From Actinostola sp. cb2023 (Eukaryota; Cnidaria; Anthozoa; Actiniaria; Actinostolidae): a stretch of 64,000 nucleotides of DNA. Below are positions 24,684-36,808 of this stretch, piece after piece; position 1 is the first letter of the stretch; every line of letters begins with the position of its first letter. The notes beneath the pieces were generated by a model. That model ran no database searches. It had not been told where the DNA came from and worked only from the letters and a program-made list of their open reading frames with translations. The stretch is taken from assembly GCA_033675265.1 (NCBI GenBank), contig JAUJYZ010000815.1:1-64000 (forward strand), written 5' to 3'. The translations under genes were made by a program, and so were the position numbers.

Positions 24684-25145
24684 GTAGTGTTCCGTGTAAG
24701 AACGATAGCATGAACGGCATAGGAATGTAAAAGGTGTTAATTTTCCATTCTTCTCTCTTGCAATTTCATTGGTTCATACTCATAAATTCAATAGAAACCC
24801 AACCAAGGAATACATTTCCATTAGATAACTTTTGAGAATTTAATTCACTTTTAATCAAACTAACTTTGGTTTGATTTTAAAGAAAATTGTGTGTGAGGAA
24901 AGTTCTCAAATTTGTGAATCAAATATCCATTGTCTTCCCTCTTTTCTATTGGCTGCATTGCGTTCTCCTTCAGTTTTCACAGTAAAAATGGGCAACTGCA
25001 CACAGTTTCCTCTATTTTCTCCTTGTAACTTTGATAGTTGGTATCTGAGACAGCATGTTACACATATTCAAGCAAAATCGTGTGTGAGGCGAGCTCAATG
25101 CCGCAGTCTATTGTCTTTTGCTATCATTCTTACACGGAACGCTAC
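24684..25145. mobile_element. 462-bp terminal-inverted-repeat element with TTAA duplication
   Basis: The element starts GTAGTGTTCCGTGTAAGAAC and ends with the near-perfect mirror GTTCTTACACGGAACGCTAC (one or two mismatches). It is flanked by TTAA at 24680-24683 and 25146-25149 and sits cleanly inside the TGTTGT minisatellite, which resumes on both sides. TTAA target sites are typical of the piggyBac superfamily, but no transposase is present. The 92-residue open frame inside has no known motif. Confidence 0.8.
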
Positions 25146-25420
25146 TTAATGGTTGTTGTTGATGGTTGTTGTTGAACAAAGATCTGTCATTGATTGAGCA
25201 CTGAGCAACATGATGACGTGGTAATCACAATAAATGACCCAGCTCCATGAATGTACAAAGCCATTTTTTCACATTATCAATTCTTGTTGCTGTTCCAATT
25301 TTCATTATTAATAAAGTTCTGAACATATACATGTATCGACTCAGATTTTGGTATTTTCCAAAAAATTAAATAAGTGCCCCCTTGCTAATAAGCACCCTCT
25401 CCCTAATAAGCACCCCTTTG

Positions 25421-25490
25421 TGGTTGTCAGCTTCTTGTTTGTTGCTTTCGGCAAGGATGCCAATGATTTTTGGAATAGGTGTGTACATTG
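25421..25490. repeat. Solo end of a foldback MITE
   Basis: TGGTTGTCAGCTTCTTG...TTGCTTTCGGC...GATTTTTGGAATAGGTGT matches the right arm of the foldback at 60195-60502. Confidence 0.6.
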
Positions 25491-25503
25491 TACATACGTT
25501 AAT

Positions 25504-26157
<654 letters not shown>

Positions 26158-26168
<11 letters not shown>

Positions 26169-26366
26169 ACCTGTTTTCAAAAACGTTGCCCTTTTACAAA
26201 ATACAAAATAGTAAAATAGCAAAAAAGGAATTAATTTAATAGAGAAACAAAAGAAATGCACTCAAGCTGAACTCTGGCTTATTGTTTCTCTAATTAATTC
26301 CTTTTTACTATTTTACTATTTTGTGTTTTGTAAAAGGACAACGTTTTTGAAAACAGGTGTATGTAC
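26158..26366. repeat. Foldback MITE, about 210 bp
   Basis: ATACACCTGTTTTCAAAAACGTTG mirrors CAACGTTTTTGAAAACAGGTGTAT. Inner arms CCTTTTACAAAATACAAAATAG and mirror. Directly abuts the element at 25504-26168, whose end has a similar sequence. Confidence 0.88.
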
Positions 26367-26373
26367 ATTTGTA

Positions 26374-26619
26374 CATGTGTACAATACTCCTTTTTACAGC
26401 TCCCGGTGTCATTTTGAAAGGTAGTTGTGCCTTTGCATTGAAGTGAGACCAACGGTGACCTTGCAATGATAGAGACAATCACATGTGAATTGTCCAAGGT
26501 GTTAAAAAGGTATCTACAACTGTATAATTATTGCAAGTTCGTCGTTGGTCTCACTTCAATGCAAAGGCTCGGCTACATGTACCTTTCAAGATGGCGCAGG
26601 GAACTGTAAAAAGGAGTAT
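26374..26619. repeat. Foldback MITE, about 245 bp
   Basis: AATACTCCTTTTTACAGCTCCC mirrors GGGAACTGTAAAAAGGAGTATT. The inner arms contain GCCTTTGCATTGAAGTGAGACCAAC and its mirror. No coding signal. Confidence 0.88.
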
Positions 26620-27394
26620 TTATAACATACATGTGGACATACACATGTAAACTTGCTATACGTAAGTTAAAAGTACATGTATGTACTAACTTAAATAAAT
26701 ATTATTGTTATTCTTACATTTGAGTCGGTAGAAGAGTTTGGCCAGCGTTTTTCTCCAGTTATTTTGTTCAGGCAGAAGAGTAGTTCTCCTGATTTACAGT
26801 AAATCTTACACCAAGTTGAATCTATTTGCTTGGACTTCTTCATATCTGGATATCAATCTGAAATATTGGATGGTTATATTCAAAATCATTTTCAATGACA
26901 TAAAGCAGCACACTTGTATGGAAATTTATTATACTTGAAAATCAATGAGTTACTCAGTGGGGGCAGGGTAGGGGAAAAATGAGGAAGTGGGAGGGTGAAA
27001 ATGGGGGACGGGGGATCCCTGGAACAAATGAACCCCTACTAAATCCCTCACCATGAAATATTAGACAGCTACAATACCTATCGAAAATGGTTTTATATAT
27101 ACCGTATTGTTCAAATAATCCTCCGAAACCCAGTAATGACAGGGGTAGGGGAGGAGAGGAAAGAAAACAAGCCAGCCCTGGGGACAAAGTAACACTTATT
27201 TTGGTTAATTGTGGTCAATCTGAAAAGTTAGTCAACTCACACATTATTCAGTTTCCGCCATCTTGGACCTGAAGTCCAATCGTTAGTCTCTCTCTCTCTC
27301 TCTCTCTTATTCTTACTTCTACTAGTAAAGACCGTGAAACAAATAGAACCATCAATATGACTTTACATACCGGTATGTACATGTAGTTGTATTA
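26620..27394. other. Interval without a recognised gene
   Basis: Mixed sequence with a purine-rich G/A stretch at about 26957-27015 and a (CT)n run at 27286-27308. The open frames at 26738-26938 and 26954-27272 have no recognisable motif and no convincing splice context. Confidence 0.5.
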
Positions 27395-27860
27395 CCGTAT
27401 TTCCTCAAATAAACACTGGATTTGAAGTTTTAGAGGAGGCGTTTATTAGAGGGAGGCATAAGATATATTTTGAAACTCCAAATTTTGCCTTGGAAATGTT
27501 TCCCGAGTCATCAACAATAAGATGAAAAACATAAGCGGTAATGAGTCAGTTGTAGACATTTAAAGAATAAAAACAGGAATCTTTTAATGTCAGTATTTGT
27601 TTTTCATGTCTATTCTAATAAATGCCCCCTTTCGAGTGGGTGTCTCTAATAAACGGCCCCCTTCGAGTGGGTGTCTCTAATAAACGCCCCCCTTCGAGTA
27701 GGTGTCTCTAATAAACGCCCCTCTATAGGGAGGCATCCTCTATGGGGCGGGGGCATTTATTAGAAGGGGGTGTTTAAAAGAGGGAGGCGTATATTAACGG
27801 TTTTTCTCCTGAAGGGGGGTCGTTTATTGGAGGGAGGCCTTTATTTGAGGAAATATGGTA
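27395..27860. repeat. Foldback element with internal tandem repeat
   Basis: TACCGTATTTCCTCAAATAAA at the left end mirrors TTTATTTGAGGAAATATGGTA at the right end, with GAGGCGTTTATTAGAGGGAGGC words inside. About four copies of a 30- to 33-base unit (AATAAACGCCCCCCTTCGAG, GGGTGTCTCT) lie at 27617-27722. Confidence 0.85.
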
Positions 27861-28023
27861 AATCATGAGCCTGATGTCTGTCTGATGAGGACTACCATAC
27901 ACGTTGTGTTTAATGGCTCAGTCGAAAATGAACAAACAACACCCGATGTTGCCCATTAATAGAAATTGATACAATTGATACCATTGATAATAATTGATAT
28001 CAATTAATTATTTAATATTTAGT

Positions 28024-28205
28024 AAATAAAACCCCTTCTGGCGGCTGGTATATCGGCTGATAATGTCCACGGCTGAGAGATGGTCCGAAAAATGAACAGT
28101 TGGCCGAGAAGCGAAGCTTCGAGGGCAACTGTGATATTTTGAGGACCATCTATAAGCCAAGGACATTATCAGCCAATATACCAGTAAGCCAGAAAGGGGT
28201 TTATT
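28024..28205. repeat. Foldback MITE (GGTATATCGGCTGATAATG)
   Basis: AAACCCCTTCTGGCGGCTGG mirrors CCAGTAAGCCAGAAAGGGGTTT. The inner arms GGCTGATAATGTCCACGGCTG and mirror pair around GAAGCGAAGCTTCG. The following stretch, 28206-28965, has no recognised gene. Confidence 0.85.
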
Positions 28206-28967
28206 TATTTTCTAACCCTTCGATAAATTTTCTACGTCGACTTCAATGTTGAAGAAACCGAAACAAAATGACGGATGAAGAAAACAAGTTTCATCTAGTT
28301 CAAATATCCGTTTCGTTTGAGATCTTTTCATGTGTAAACTTCTAAAAACGTATTCAAAAATAAAAGATTGATAGTTTTTGAAGCTTTTTGAGTGGTTTTC
28401 TTGATATTTTGGGTTTTATTTGAGTGACTTTTTGGGTGCCGGTTTTGATGTTTGTTCGTAGTTTAAGGATCGCAAAATTATAAAAATACATCAAATACCT
28501 GTCATATCAATGTTAAAATCCCCCAAAAGGGAAAAAGTACACCACATGTATGTTATACAAGCTAATTTACCTACTAAAAATACATTACAGTCTTAAAAAA
28601 GTTCAGATAATTTCATTTTTCTCCAAAGTAGGGGATATCATCTCAAAACTGGGGAATATTACCTGACATCCGTCCAGTGAAATTGTACCACGTGACCCGT
28701 TTTAACCAATGGGCGCACACGAAAATGTATCGATGGGTTATAACAATGGATATCAGTAATTGATAGGCAATTAATTGATACTCACTCAGATTTTCTTGAT
28801 TCATGAATTGTTATTGTTATTGTCATTCTCATCATGTTAAATCTTTTGTGTCATATTTTTACTATCAATGTACAAATGTACATGTATGGCTAGTTCACTA
28901 GTTCACAGTTTTTTTGTCATTTAACCGTCATTCAGTTTTATTTGTACGTACAGTATTTCGACTTATG

Positions 28968-29280
28968 TATACAGCTAATTCAGAAATCGTTGTCGGAGAT
29001 CGACTTCAAGCCTACTAGACCAAAAGGGAGTATGGGTAGATATGATAATTCACTTGCATGCCTTTCGTATTTGGTGACAATGGCAGGTGAATCTGTAAAT
29101 GTATGCCTACGCATTTCAAAACAAGGAAACAGAAGAAGATATGATTCATATTCCGTGAGAGACGTTCCTTTTTGATAGTGTATTTATAGACTCATTGATT
29201 TTTACCCATACTCCTTTTCGGTCTAATCGTGTAGGCTTGAAGTCGATCACCGACAAAGTTTTCTGAATTAGCTGTATGTA
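28968..29280. repeat. Foldback MITE, about 310 bp
   Basis: TATACAGCTAATTCAGAAATCG mirrors a right end of TTTTCTGAATTAGCTGTA. Long arms include GATCGACTTCAAGCCTAC and its mirror. The 77-residue open frame inside is a product of the left arm and centre and has no known motif. Confidence 0.88.
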
Positions 29281-29287
29281 CTACTAC

Positions 29288-29435
29288 AGTAGAACCCCGC
29301 TACCTCAAACTCCCAAAGGAAACAGGGTAAATTTGACTCTGATTTGAATGAAGGGAAAATAAAATTACAGAGTTCGACCTTAGCGGGGAGTTTGAGTTAA
29401 CTGAGTCAGTTTGAGTTAGTGGGATTCTATAGTCA
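29288..29435. repeat. Foldback MITE, about 145 bp
   Basis: GTAGAACCCCGCTACCTCAAACTC mirrors GAGTTTGAGTTAACTGAGTCAGTTTGAGTTAGTGGGATTCTA, with an additional AGCGGGGAGTTTGAG word. Small imperfect foldback. Confidence 0.65.
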
Positions 29436-29947
29436 ATCTCTTAAAGGTGAAGGTTTTGTTCAGGACAACGTATGACCTCTGCTGTGGTAACGCTTAAAGG
29501 GGAACTGAAGACAAAATTTATTTTTGCAAGGAAGTTAGATATCTCTTGTACTAGCATTACTTGAATATTATTTTTTGTAAATCTTTCTTAGATATCAACA
29601 TAATTTACGTTCAATATGGAATATCATCCGCCATTTTGCCGTTTACCGTCGGCTCAGATCTTTTTGTTTGTGACGTCGTTTTGGGGGAATATTAAAATCC
29701 ATTCACAACATTATTCTCTCGGGTTCAAGAAAATACAATGCACTTATAAATAAATTGTGACTCTAGATTGAAACAAATTATTAATAGGCTCAATGGTTAA
29801 CGGTTTATTTCGGGTAGGTTATACATTTGTACAAGTAGCTAGAAGACTATACATTTATGTCTCGACAAGAAAAATGATTGGAAATACTTTTTTGATAAAT
29901 TGATATCCATTGATAATAAATTGATCGATCACAGTAATTGATATTAA

Positions 29948-30354
29948 TAGGCCATATGCACTAACGGGTCACGTGACCCTTAAATCAAGCAGTAGTGTTA
30001 AAATGAACTCCAGAAATTAAAAGAGCAGCTCGAGCGATATTAGTAAGAAGGCAGAATTTCAGGTCATAATATTTGACACAGGAGAAATGTCATCAAATAT
30101 AAAATTGAGTGTTTTCTAAGAATTTGTATGTAATGCATTGGATGGCATTGGATGGCATCCAGCACATTTTTCCATACGAATCTTAATAAAATTTGCAATT
30201 TTACATTTCATGTCATTTCTGCTGTGGTAAACATTATGAGCTGAAATTTCGTATTCATACAATTAATATTGAGCTGTTCTTTTCATTTCTGGAGTTCATT
30301 TTGACACTGCTGCTCGATTTAAGAGGGTTGGGTCACGTGGCCTGTTAGTGCATG
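29948..30354. repeat. Foldback MITE, about 405 bp
   Basis: GCACTAACGGGTCACGTGACCC mirrors GGGTCACGTGGCCTGTTAGTGC. The inner arms AAAATGAACTCCAGAAATTAAAAG and mirror extend the stem. The interval 29436-29947 between this and the preceding element holds nothing that I can call. Confidence 0.85.
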
Positions 30355-31128
30355 CATAGCCAATGGCCCATTTCGCGGTTAGTGACGTATTTGTGGGTAC
30401 CCTGTGGATTAACACGGAAGCGAGGCAATTTCGGGCACATTCCGCCGGCTTTGCCACAAAATGGCTCCTGTGACAAGTCGTACATGACGGTATTATATTG
30501 GAAAAGAGAAAGATTAGAGGAACTGGGACATTTTTTGAGGAGATTGAAGAAGTAGATAGTCGACGTTTTGTGACAAAGGAGTATTTTTTTAACTAAGAAA
30601 ATACCGGTTTTACGTGAATTTCTTCTACTACACGTTGTTCAAACTAGTGACTCAGGCAAAAATCGTACGAAGAAAGAGCTGGCTGATCTTGCTTTCAACA
30701 CTTACTTTTCACCTGGAAAGAATCGACAAGGACACCGAGTCGTCATCTGAGTTGTAAAAGAAAAGCATAAGATGGAAAGTGGGTGTTTAACCTCTCTTTT
30801 CTTTCTTGTTCTTGGGAAAGAATCTGTTGACTCGGGTACTTTCGCTTTCTTTATGGCTTGAAATTTTACACTTTTTCACACAAGCCACCTTTTTTCTTTC
30901 GCTGTTAGGGCAACAAAATGCACATGAATGCCCGAGTCATGTCAAATGAGTAACAACAAAATCTACGGTATTTTTCTATCTTTTTTTGCGATCGTTCAGT
31001 ACAGAAAAAAATCATACTGCGATTATTTTGTAAACAAGCCGCTTGAATTTGCCCGAAATTGCCTCGCTTCCGTGTTAATCCACAGGGTACCCAGAAATAC
31101 GTCATTAACCACGAAATGGGCCATTGAT
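30355..31128. repeat. Foldback element, about 770 bp
   Basis: GCCAATGGCCCATTTCGCGG mirrors ACGAAATGGGCCATTG. The arms contain GGGTACCCTGTGGATTAACACGGAAGCGAGGCAATTTCGGGC and its near-perfect mirror at 31048-31092. The open frames at 30352-30555 and 30905-31206 run through the arms and are not genes. Confidence 0.9.
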
Positions 31129-31145
31129 AAACTCACTGAGATTTT

Positions 31146-31484
31146 ATTTATCAATAGTCCTTTTTACCGATACGGCGGCCATTTTGGATTCTATTGTTTT
31201 GGCTAAAACATTATGGGATGCTCAGGGTGCAAATGACATAAAAACTCCCAAAAACTGTACATGTGGAGTTGCGTCAATATATTATTTTTCTATTTCACTC
31301 TAACCATAATGTTGTATATGGCTTACTATCTACATGTGTTGTGTATTGTTGTATAATTTTGTACAAATTCATTGATTTAAATTAGGTTTTCGTAGTTTTT
31401 CGTAGTTTTTCACTAGCTTGCACCCTGGACATCCCATAATTCAAGATGGCCGCCGTATCGGTATTAAAAATGGTCTATTACAAC
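31146..31484. repeat. Foldback element, about 340 bp
   Basis: AATAGTCCTTTTTACCGATACGGCGGCCATTTTG mirrors CAAGATGGCCGCCGTATCGGTATT. Inner words CATTATGGGATGCTCAGGGTGCAA and mirror. Abuts the preceding foldback within 20 bases. Confidence 0.88.
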
Positions 31485-31889
31485 TGTATTATCAATGGGC
31501 TACTTCTGGGCAAAACATAAAATAAAATAATATCTTTTGAACGTGTGAATCTACTTACAATGTAGCACTGCTATTATGGGGATACGACTCTCACTTTATA
31601 TTTAAGTTAGTTAAACAGGATTGTCGAGCTTAAGACTTTTTTACATGTATAAACCTTAACTGTATTTAAAAAGCTTACTGTACTGATGGGTACTGATGCA
31701 GTGCTCAGTAGAACGTATTCACCTGTTTACTGTGTGATGTAGACATCAACAAACACATTTCTTACCTTGATAAACGAAGCTTTTATCAACAAATTTGAAA
31801 ACAACCAAAAACCAAACCAAAGGCGGCAAACAATCGATAAGTACAAACAACACGTGACTGTTTAGCACTGACCCATTGTATCGCGGGCC

Positions 31890-32098
31890 CTGAACCACAG
31901 GAAACCCAGTCGGCTATTCCCAAATGACTCAGTAACGCCTGCTAATTACTGACAGACGAACGGCTGGAAATATCTTGTGTCTCTTGTTATTCGATATCCC
32001 ACGTTTTACATCATTCTCAACGGTTGGAACGGTCTTACGTGTTCCGTGTAACGTTTCTCAGCCATTTCTTAGCCTCAATACCGGAAGAAGTAGTCAAG
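31890..32098 (+). promoter_or_regulatory. Probable promoter and untranslated first exon of the WW/zinc-finger gene
   Basis: A strong donor, AGTCAAG|GTAGGT, ends at 32098. The next acceptor, TGTTTTTAG, opens at 32314, just before the start codon, so 32099-32313 is a likely 5'-UTR intron. Upstream are ACCGGAAG (ETS-type site, 32080-32087) and ACCACAGGAAACCCAG (31894-31909), an instance of the motif that recurs in this window. The transcription start is not resolvable. Confidence 0.5.
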
Positions 32099-32340
32099 GT
32101 AGGTTTAGCTGTGACTAGCTTGATCGCCATCGGCAACCTGTATCTTATACAAACGTGTACATATCTTCTAGTATAGAGAGCGAAGTTGATGTCACCTCAG
32201 GGCCACCGTAGTATCGACAAGTAAACATTCGACTGACCTACAGCCTACATGTACAAATAAATCTTGCTTTAGAGAAGACTAAGAATTGATTGCCATTATT
32301 ATCATGTTTTTAGAGGATAAAACTGCTATAAACCAACAAA

Positions 32341-35300
32341 ATGAGTACTGAATATTGGAGAGAATACCAATGTAAGTCAGGACAGACTCTGTTTATCTAC
32401 AACAAGGTAACAGGAGAACATAAGTGGACCACACAATACAACAATGTAAGTTAATTAATTTAGTACTCAAATAATTATATTAAAATAATAATCAATATCA
32501 TGCACCCAATACCAATTGATAACAATATAATAATTGATTGATACTGATGATCGATGACCAATCAATGAAGGAGAGTTGTGTGATTCCATTGCAATCGATA
32601 GTTTCAATTAGTATTGATTGGTATCCGCTGGTTGTACATCCATTTGTACACAATAAACATGTGCTTTTAATATGTCACACATCGATTGTGAAAACTATTT
32701 ATTAGATCTTCAATAACATGAACAGATGATAAGCTGATAAGCAGGCTTTTTAATGATTCAACTATCTAGAACAATTATTAGCGATTGGCGAACGTTTCAA
32801 AATCGTACCTCGTGGCAAGGATTCTTCTGACCTTTCACCAATCGATGCCAGGGGATGACCGTAGACAACTAACACACACAGTGAAAACTACTATATATAC
32901 TACTCCAATACCCAAAGGGCACGACGCTACATATGCACCTGTAGGCATATTGTCCAATAAACCATTATTATGTGCTCTATTTTTATCTGCCTTCGTAGAG
33001 CGAACAATACTTTGGATTTAGTTCGATATGCGCTCGGAAACTATTCGACCCGTTTGAGTGAATCATACTTTTGGATTTAGTTCGATAGGCGTTTGGAAAC
33101 TATTCGACCCGTTTGTGGCCAATGAAAAAAAAAAAGCCCATTTTATTACTTGGGCTTCCTCCGTTAGTGCCCAAGTAATTAACTCCCTTTTGCTTGCTAT
33201 CCCAAGGCTTTACCACTACACCAGCGAGGATTGCGACCTGTGAGAATCGCATTTGATCATATAACAATATCAGTGGTATACTGGCTCAGTGATAGCAACA
33301 TCGTAATATCCATATCAACACCGCTACCAGTGGCCAGTTGTGATGTGAAGATATCATTTTTCAACCAATGTGTTTTTGTTTTAAAATTAAAAAGAGAAAA
33401 TCTGTGTTTTCTACCACTGATTGTTATATGATAAAAAGTAAATTATGCTTGGAGATACAGAATTTATATTCTCATGTTGAGAAATATCTCATTCATTCGC
33501 TGCGCGCACTTGTGATATCTATTTTTCAACACTCAAAGATAAATTCCATATTTCCAAGCGGTCATGTAATATCCTCTACATGGTATGTATTTACATTTAA
33601 TATTATTATTGTCACTCAATTCTAATAATTTAAGTTAAAATTCTGGTTTAATTTATTAAATCACATAATTTCCTAGATGACTTATTATTGAGTATTTGAA
33701 GTCGTTCAAAGGCCTCCAATTCAGACTTCGCCTCAACTGGGACCAGTACATGTATTTATAATAATATTGCTGGCTTGAGCTTTGAAATCTCGTCAAGTCC
33801 TAAATTTTATATTAATCAAATGTACATTTATTATTCATTTTAATAATTTAATAAGGTTTATCTTTGTTTGTGTTCTGGAAAGCAGTTGTCAATGGAGGAC
33901 AATATCAAGTATGGTCAACCAATAATATACAAGGAGCTCTGTAGTATTGCAACACAGACAGATGATTATGGCTGTAGTAATGGCTGTACTTCTATGTACA
34001 TCGATACAGGTTCAACTGACGACAACATCGATGATGCAGGTCAACCACATCCAACAGTTTTAGGTGATAGTGGTCATAATTCAGTTAGTACAGTTGATGG
34101 GAATTCGTTGAAAAATGCTTCTGTTGTCCACATGGATAAAGCAAGTGAAAGTCAACCACAGCAAATAGTGTCACATCTATATAAGGCTGAAGGTCAATCT
34201 ATTTCAATGAATTTGTCAAGTTGCAGCTTGATTGCAAATGGAAATACAGAGAGCAATGACACCGTGAATGTGGTTCATGTGAATAGAATGAAAGATGTCA
34301 TTGTTGTACATAATGAGGCCTTAAACCCTGACGCAGATAACTATTCATCAATGTTTGGAATTTTAAAGGAACTAAATTTGCCATCTGAAAAGGAACCTTT
34401 TGAAACCAGCTCCCAATCAGCAGATAAAGATATTACTTCTAATTTGACAAGGAACATAGAAAGTCACCTTATTGACACAGATGGGAATGCTACTGAACAC
34501 TTGGTAGATACTGAGGACATTACCTGTGCCATCGGTCAACCTGAGGTACAGAAGGATATTGCTACAGTGAACAAACCAGGAGCTACTAAGAAAGCAGCTA
34601 ATTCCCCCACTGATGAAGTTCATTCATCTACTGAAAATAGTGTGGAAACTCACCTTCTTGAAACATATGAAAATGATACTGAACAGGTTACCAACTGTGC
34701 TACCAGCGTGCAAAAGCAGAAACCGTTTAAATGTTCCAAATGTAATAAAGAGTATTCTCACAGGCAAACCCTTCAAGTTCATCAAAGAGTTCACACTGGA
34801 GAGAAGCTATACAAATGTTCTTATTGTAGTAATGCATTCTATCGCAAGAATCATCTCAATGTTCACATACGAATACATACTGGAGAGAAGCCGTACAAAT
34901 GCTCCTATTGTGATAAGAAGTTTACTCAAAAACACAAATGTAAAGCTCATGAAACGATCCATACTGGAGATAAACCTTTTATATGTTCTATTTGTGAGAA
35001 AAGATTCTGCCAAAAACACTCTCTTTTAGCTCATGTCCAAATTCATACTGGAGAGAAGGCACACAACTGTTCTATTTGTGAAAAGTCATTCCGACAAAAA
35101 GGCCATTTGAAAATTCATCTTCAAAGGCACACTGGAGAGAAGCCATTCCAATGTTTGGTATGTGAAAAGGCATTTCACTCTCAAAGGGATCTCACTAATC
35201 ATCTTCAAGCACACCAAACAGAGCAGCCATGCACATGTTTTGTATGTGAAAAGGCATTTTACTCTCAAAGGGATCTCACTACTCATCTCCAAATACACCA

Positions 35301-35433
35301 AGCAGAGAAGCCATTCAAATGTTCATTGTGTGATAAGGGATTTTCTTTTAAACAAACCCTCATTGAACATCTTCGAATACATGCATATGGAGAGAAGAAG
35401 AGAAGCCACACTGATGTTTATACTGTGAGATGA
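32341..35433 (+). CDS. WW-like domain plus eight-finger C2H2 zinc-finger protein
   Basis: Two coding exons, 32341-32445 (35 codons) and 33886-35433 (515 codons). The junction is phase 0 with donor AAT|GTAAGT and acceptor GAAAGCAG. Exon 1 starts MSTEYWREYQ and contains a WW-like module: the first tryptophan (W6), G14, the F-I-Y-N segment (18-21), T24 and the second tryptophan (W29). The usual final proline is absent (WTTQ). A linker of about 290 residues, acidic and rich in T, S, N and D, follows. Then come eight tandem C2H2 fingers (first FKCSKCNKEYSHRQTLQVHQRVH) with HTGEKP-type linkers that degenerate between fingers 6 and 8. It ends in a short basic tail. Probably a nuclear DNA-binding regulator that also contacts a proline-rich partner; the target is unknown. 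If the WW exon belongs to another transcript, translation of the second exon could start at M895 of this frame, near 33892. Confidence 0.82.
33011..33114. repeat. 60-bp direct duplication in the WW-gene intron
   Basis: TTTGGATTTAGTTCGATATGCG...GGAAACTATTCGACCCGTTTG occurs twice, 60 bases apart (33011 and 33071). Lies inside intron 32446-33885. Confidence 0.85.
33150..33245 (-). repeat. tRNA-derived SINE relic
   Basis: The minus strand has TGGTGTAGTGGTAAAGCC, an A-box-like tRNA 5' half, preceded by GCAATCCTCGC. No good B box is present. Intronic. Confidence 0.4.
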
Positions 35434-36516
35434 AGTTTTGTCGAAATCACTATATGTATGTACATGTACTTGTCTTCCTCTTACTCCTGCGAAGGGATAA
35501 GGCTCAAAACGTCAGTAAAGCAGGGTTTATTCTAGAGCGCGGGATTTCCGCTATTTTTTTTTAATTGCCGCTTTAAATTTACGCGGTAGTTTGGGCGCAA
35601 AAAAAATCACCTCACCTAGCTGAACAAAATAATAATAATAATAATGATTTGCCTGTCTTAGTGTATGTGGTGATTTCTGAAAAATCTGCATGAAAATACA
35701 ATAAATATATGAGGAAACTTCGATGCTACGTAATATTCTCCATATTCTACTCGAACCAACGAACATCGGATCTGACAACTGCTAGAGTTGTATTTCAAAC
35801 TTAATTATTGTTTTTGTTCGATGGTACTGAAATATGTCCCCCTTAGATTTTTTTTTTTTTTTTTGGCCCTGGTAAAGGTAAGTACTCTTTTTACTGTGTT
35901 ATATATTTTCCTTTATCATTGAATTTATCACTATTCTTCGTGTGCAAGTGACGTCAAATACCTCAGAAATTAATACTAAAATTTAGTTATGAATCCTATC
36001 AACTTGATTCTTTGCAGTGTTTTAGAGAATTGTGATATGAATTATTGTAGAAATTTTCAGATGGGCTCGATGTTTTGTGTCGCGAGTTTTCGAAGTTTGA
36101 ATTGTGTCACGCAACTCTTACCAAACGCTAGTCACATTTTAGTTTTGTACATGTTTAGAAGTAGTGAAATTAAGTGATGTATATCAACTCTAAGCTTGAA
36201 TTTTATTTTTTGAAATCTTGGCCGCCATGTTGGATGACAACAGCTTATCATCCAACATGGCAAACACACAGGAATATTTGGAAACTTCGTTCGCCCATAG
36301 CTCGGTTAAGAAATGCTCTAGTGCTCCAAAATTTGGCCCAGAGTTGTTATTTTGATAGCTCTACAAGCTCATCAGCATTTTATTTTATTTGGCAAAGGAA
36401 ATAATATTTCGAAATTTGGTTGCACACGAAGAATACACTGACGCAGCCCAAACTAGTTTACTCGCTAGTTTCCATTTATATTATATTAACTATGTCTGAT
36501 AATATGTGTAAAATAA

Positions 36517-36566
36517 TAAGTGTACACATGTATATTGGGGAGAAAGCACGCAGATGTTCTTACCAC
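36517..36566 (+). pseudogene. Possible zinc-finger linker fragment
   Basis: The frame reads VHMYIGEKARRCSYHG, which resembles a C2H2 linker plus the start of a finger (compare IHTGEKAHNCSICEK in the intact gene about 1.5 kb upstream). It may be a decayed piece of a duplicated finger. The match is short and could be chance. Confidence 0.3.
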
Positions 36567-36626
36567 GGGTACGGGTACCTCATAGTGTTTGAAAACTTTA
36601 TCAGGTAACAATATTTGCATTGTAAT

Positions 36627-36808
36627 AGAATCGTTTTCGTGTGAGTGGGAAGTATTTACGGTGCGGTTCGTGCCGTGCAGTCACCGAAGCATTCTGATTG
36701 GTTGAGCAATGACTTTGCGCACTGTGATTGGCTGAATAGATGTATTCGATTCCTTACCGTGACCGTAACTCCGTGCCGTAGTTTTCACACTCATACGAAA
36801 ACAACTCT
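36627..36808. repeat. MITE of the TTTCGTATGAGTGGGAA family, copy 1
   Basis: Ends AATCGTTTTCGTGTGAGTGGGAA and TTTTCACACTCATACGAAAACAACTCT. The interior has GGTTCGTGCCGTGCAGTCACC, CATTCTGATTGGTTGAGCAATGA and CGTGACCGTAACT. Four more copies lie in MSH4 introns. Confidence 0.9.

Noticed and set aside
30352..31206. Open frames in the arms of the 30355-31128 foldback
   Set aside because: They read similar sequence on opposite strands because the arms are mirror images; no domain is present.
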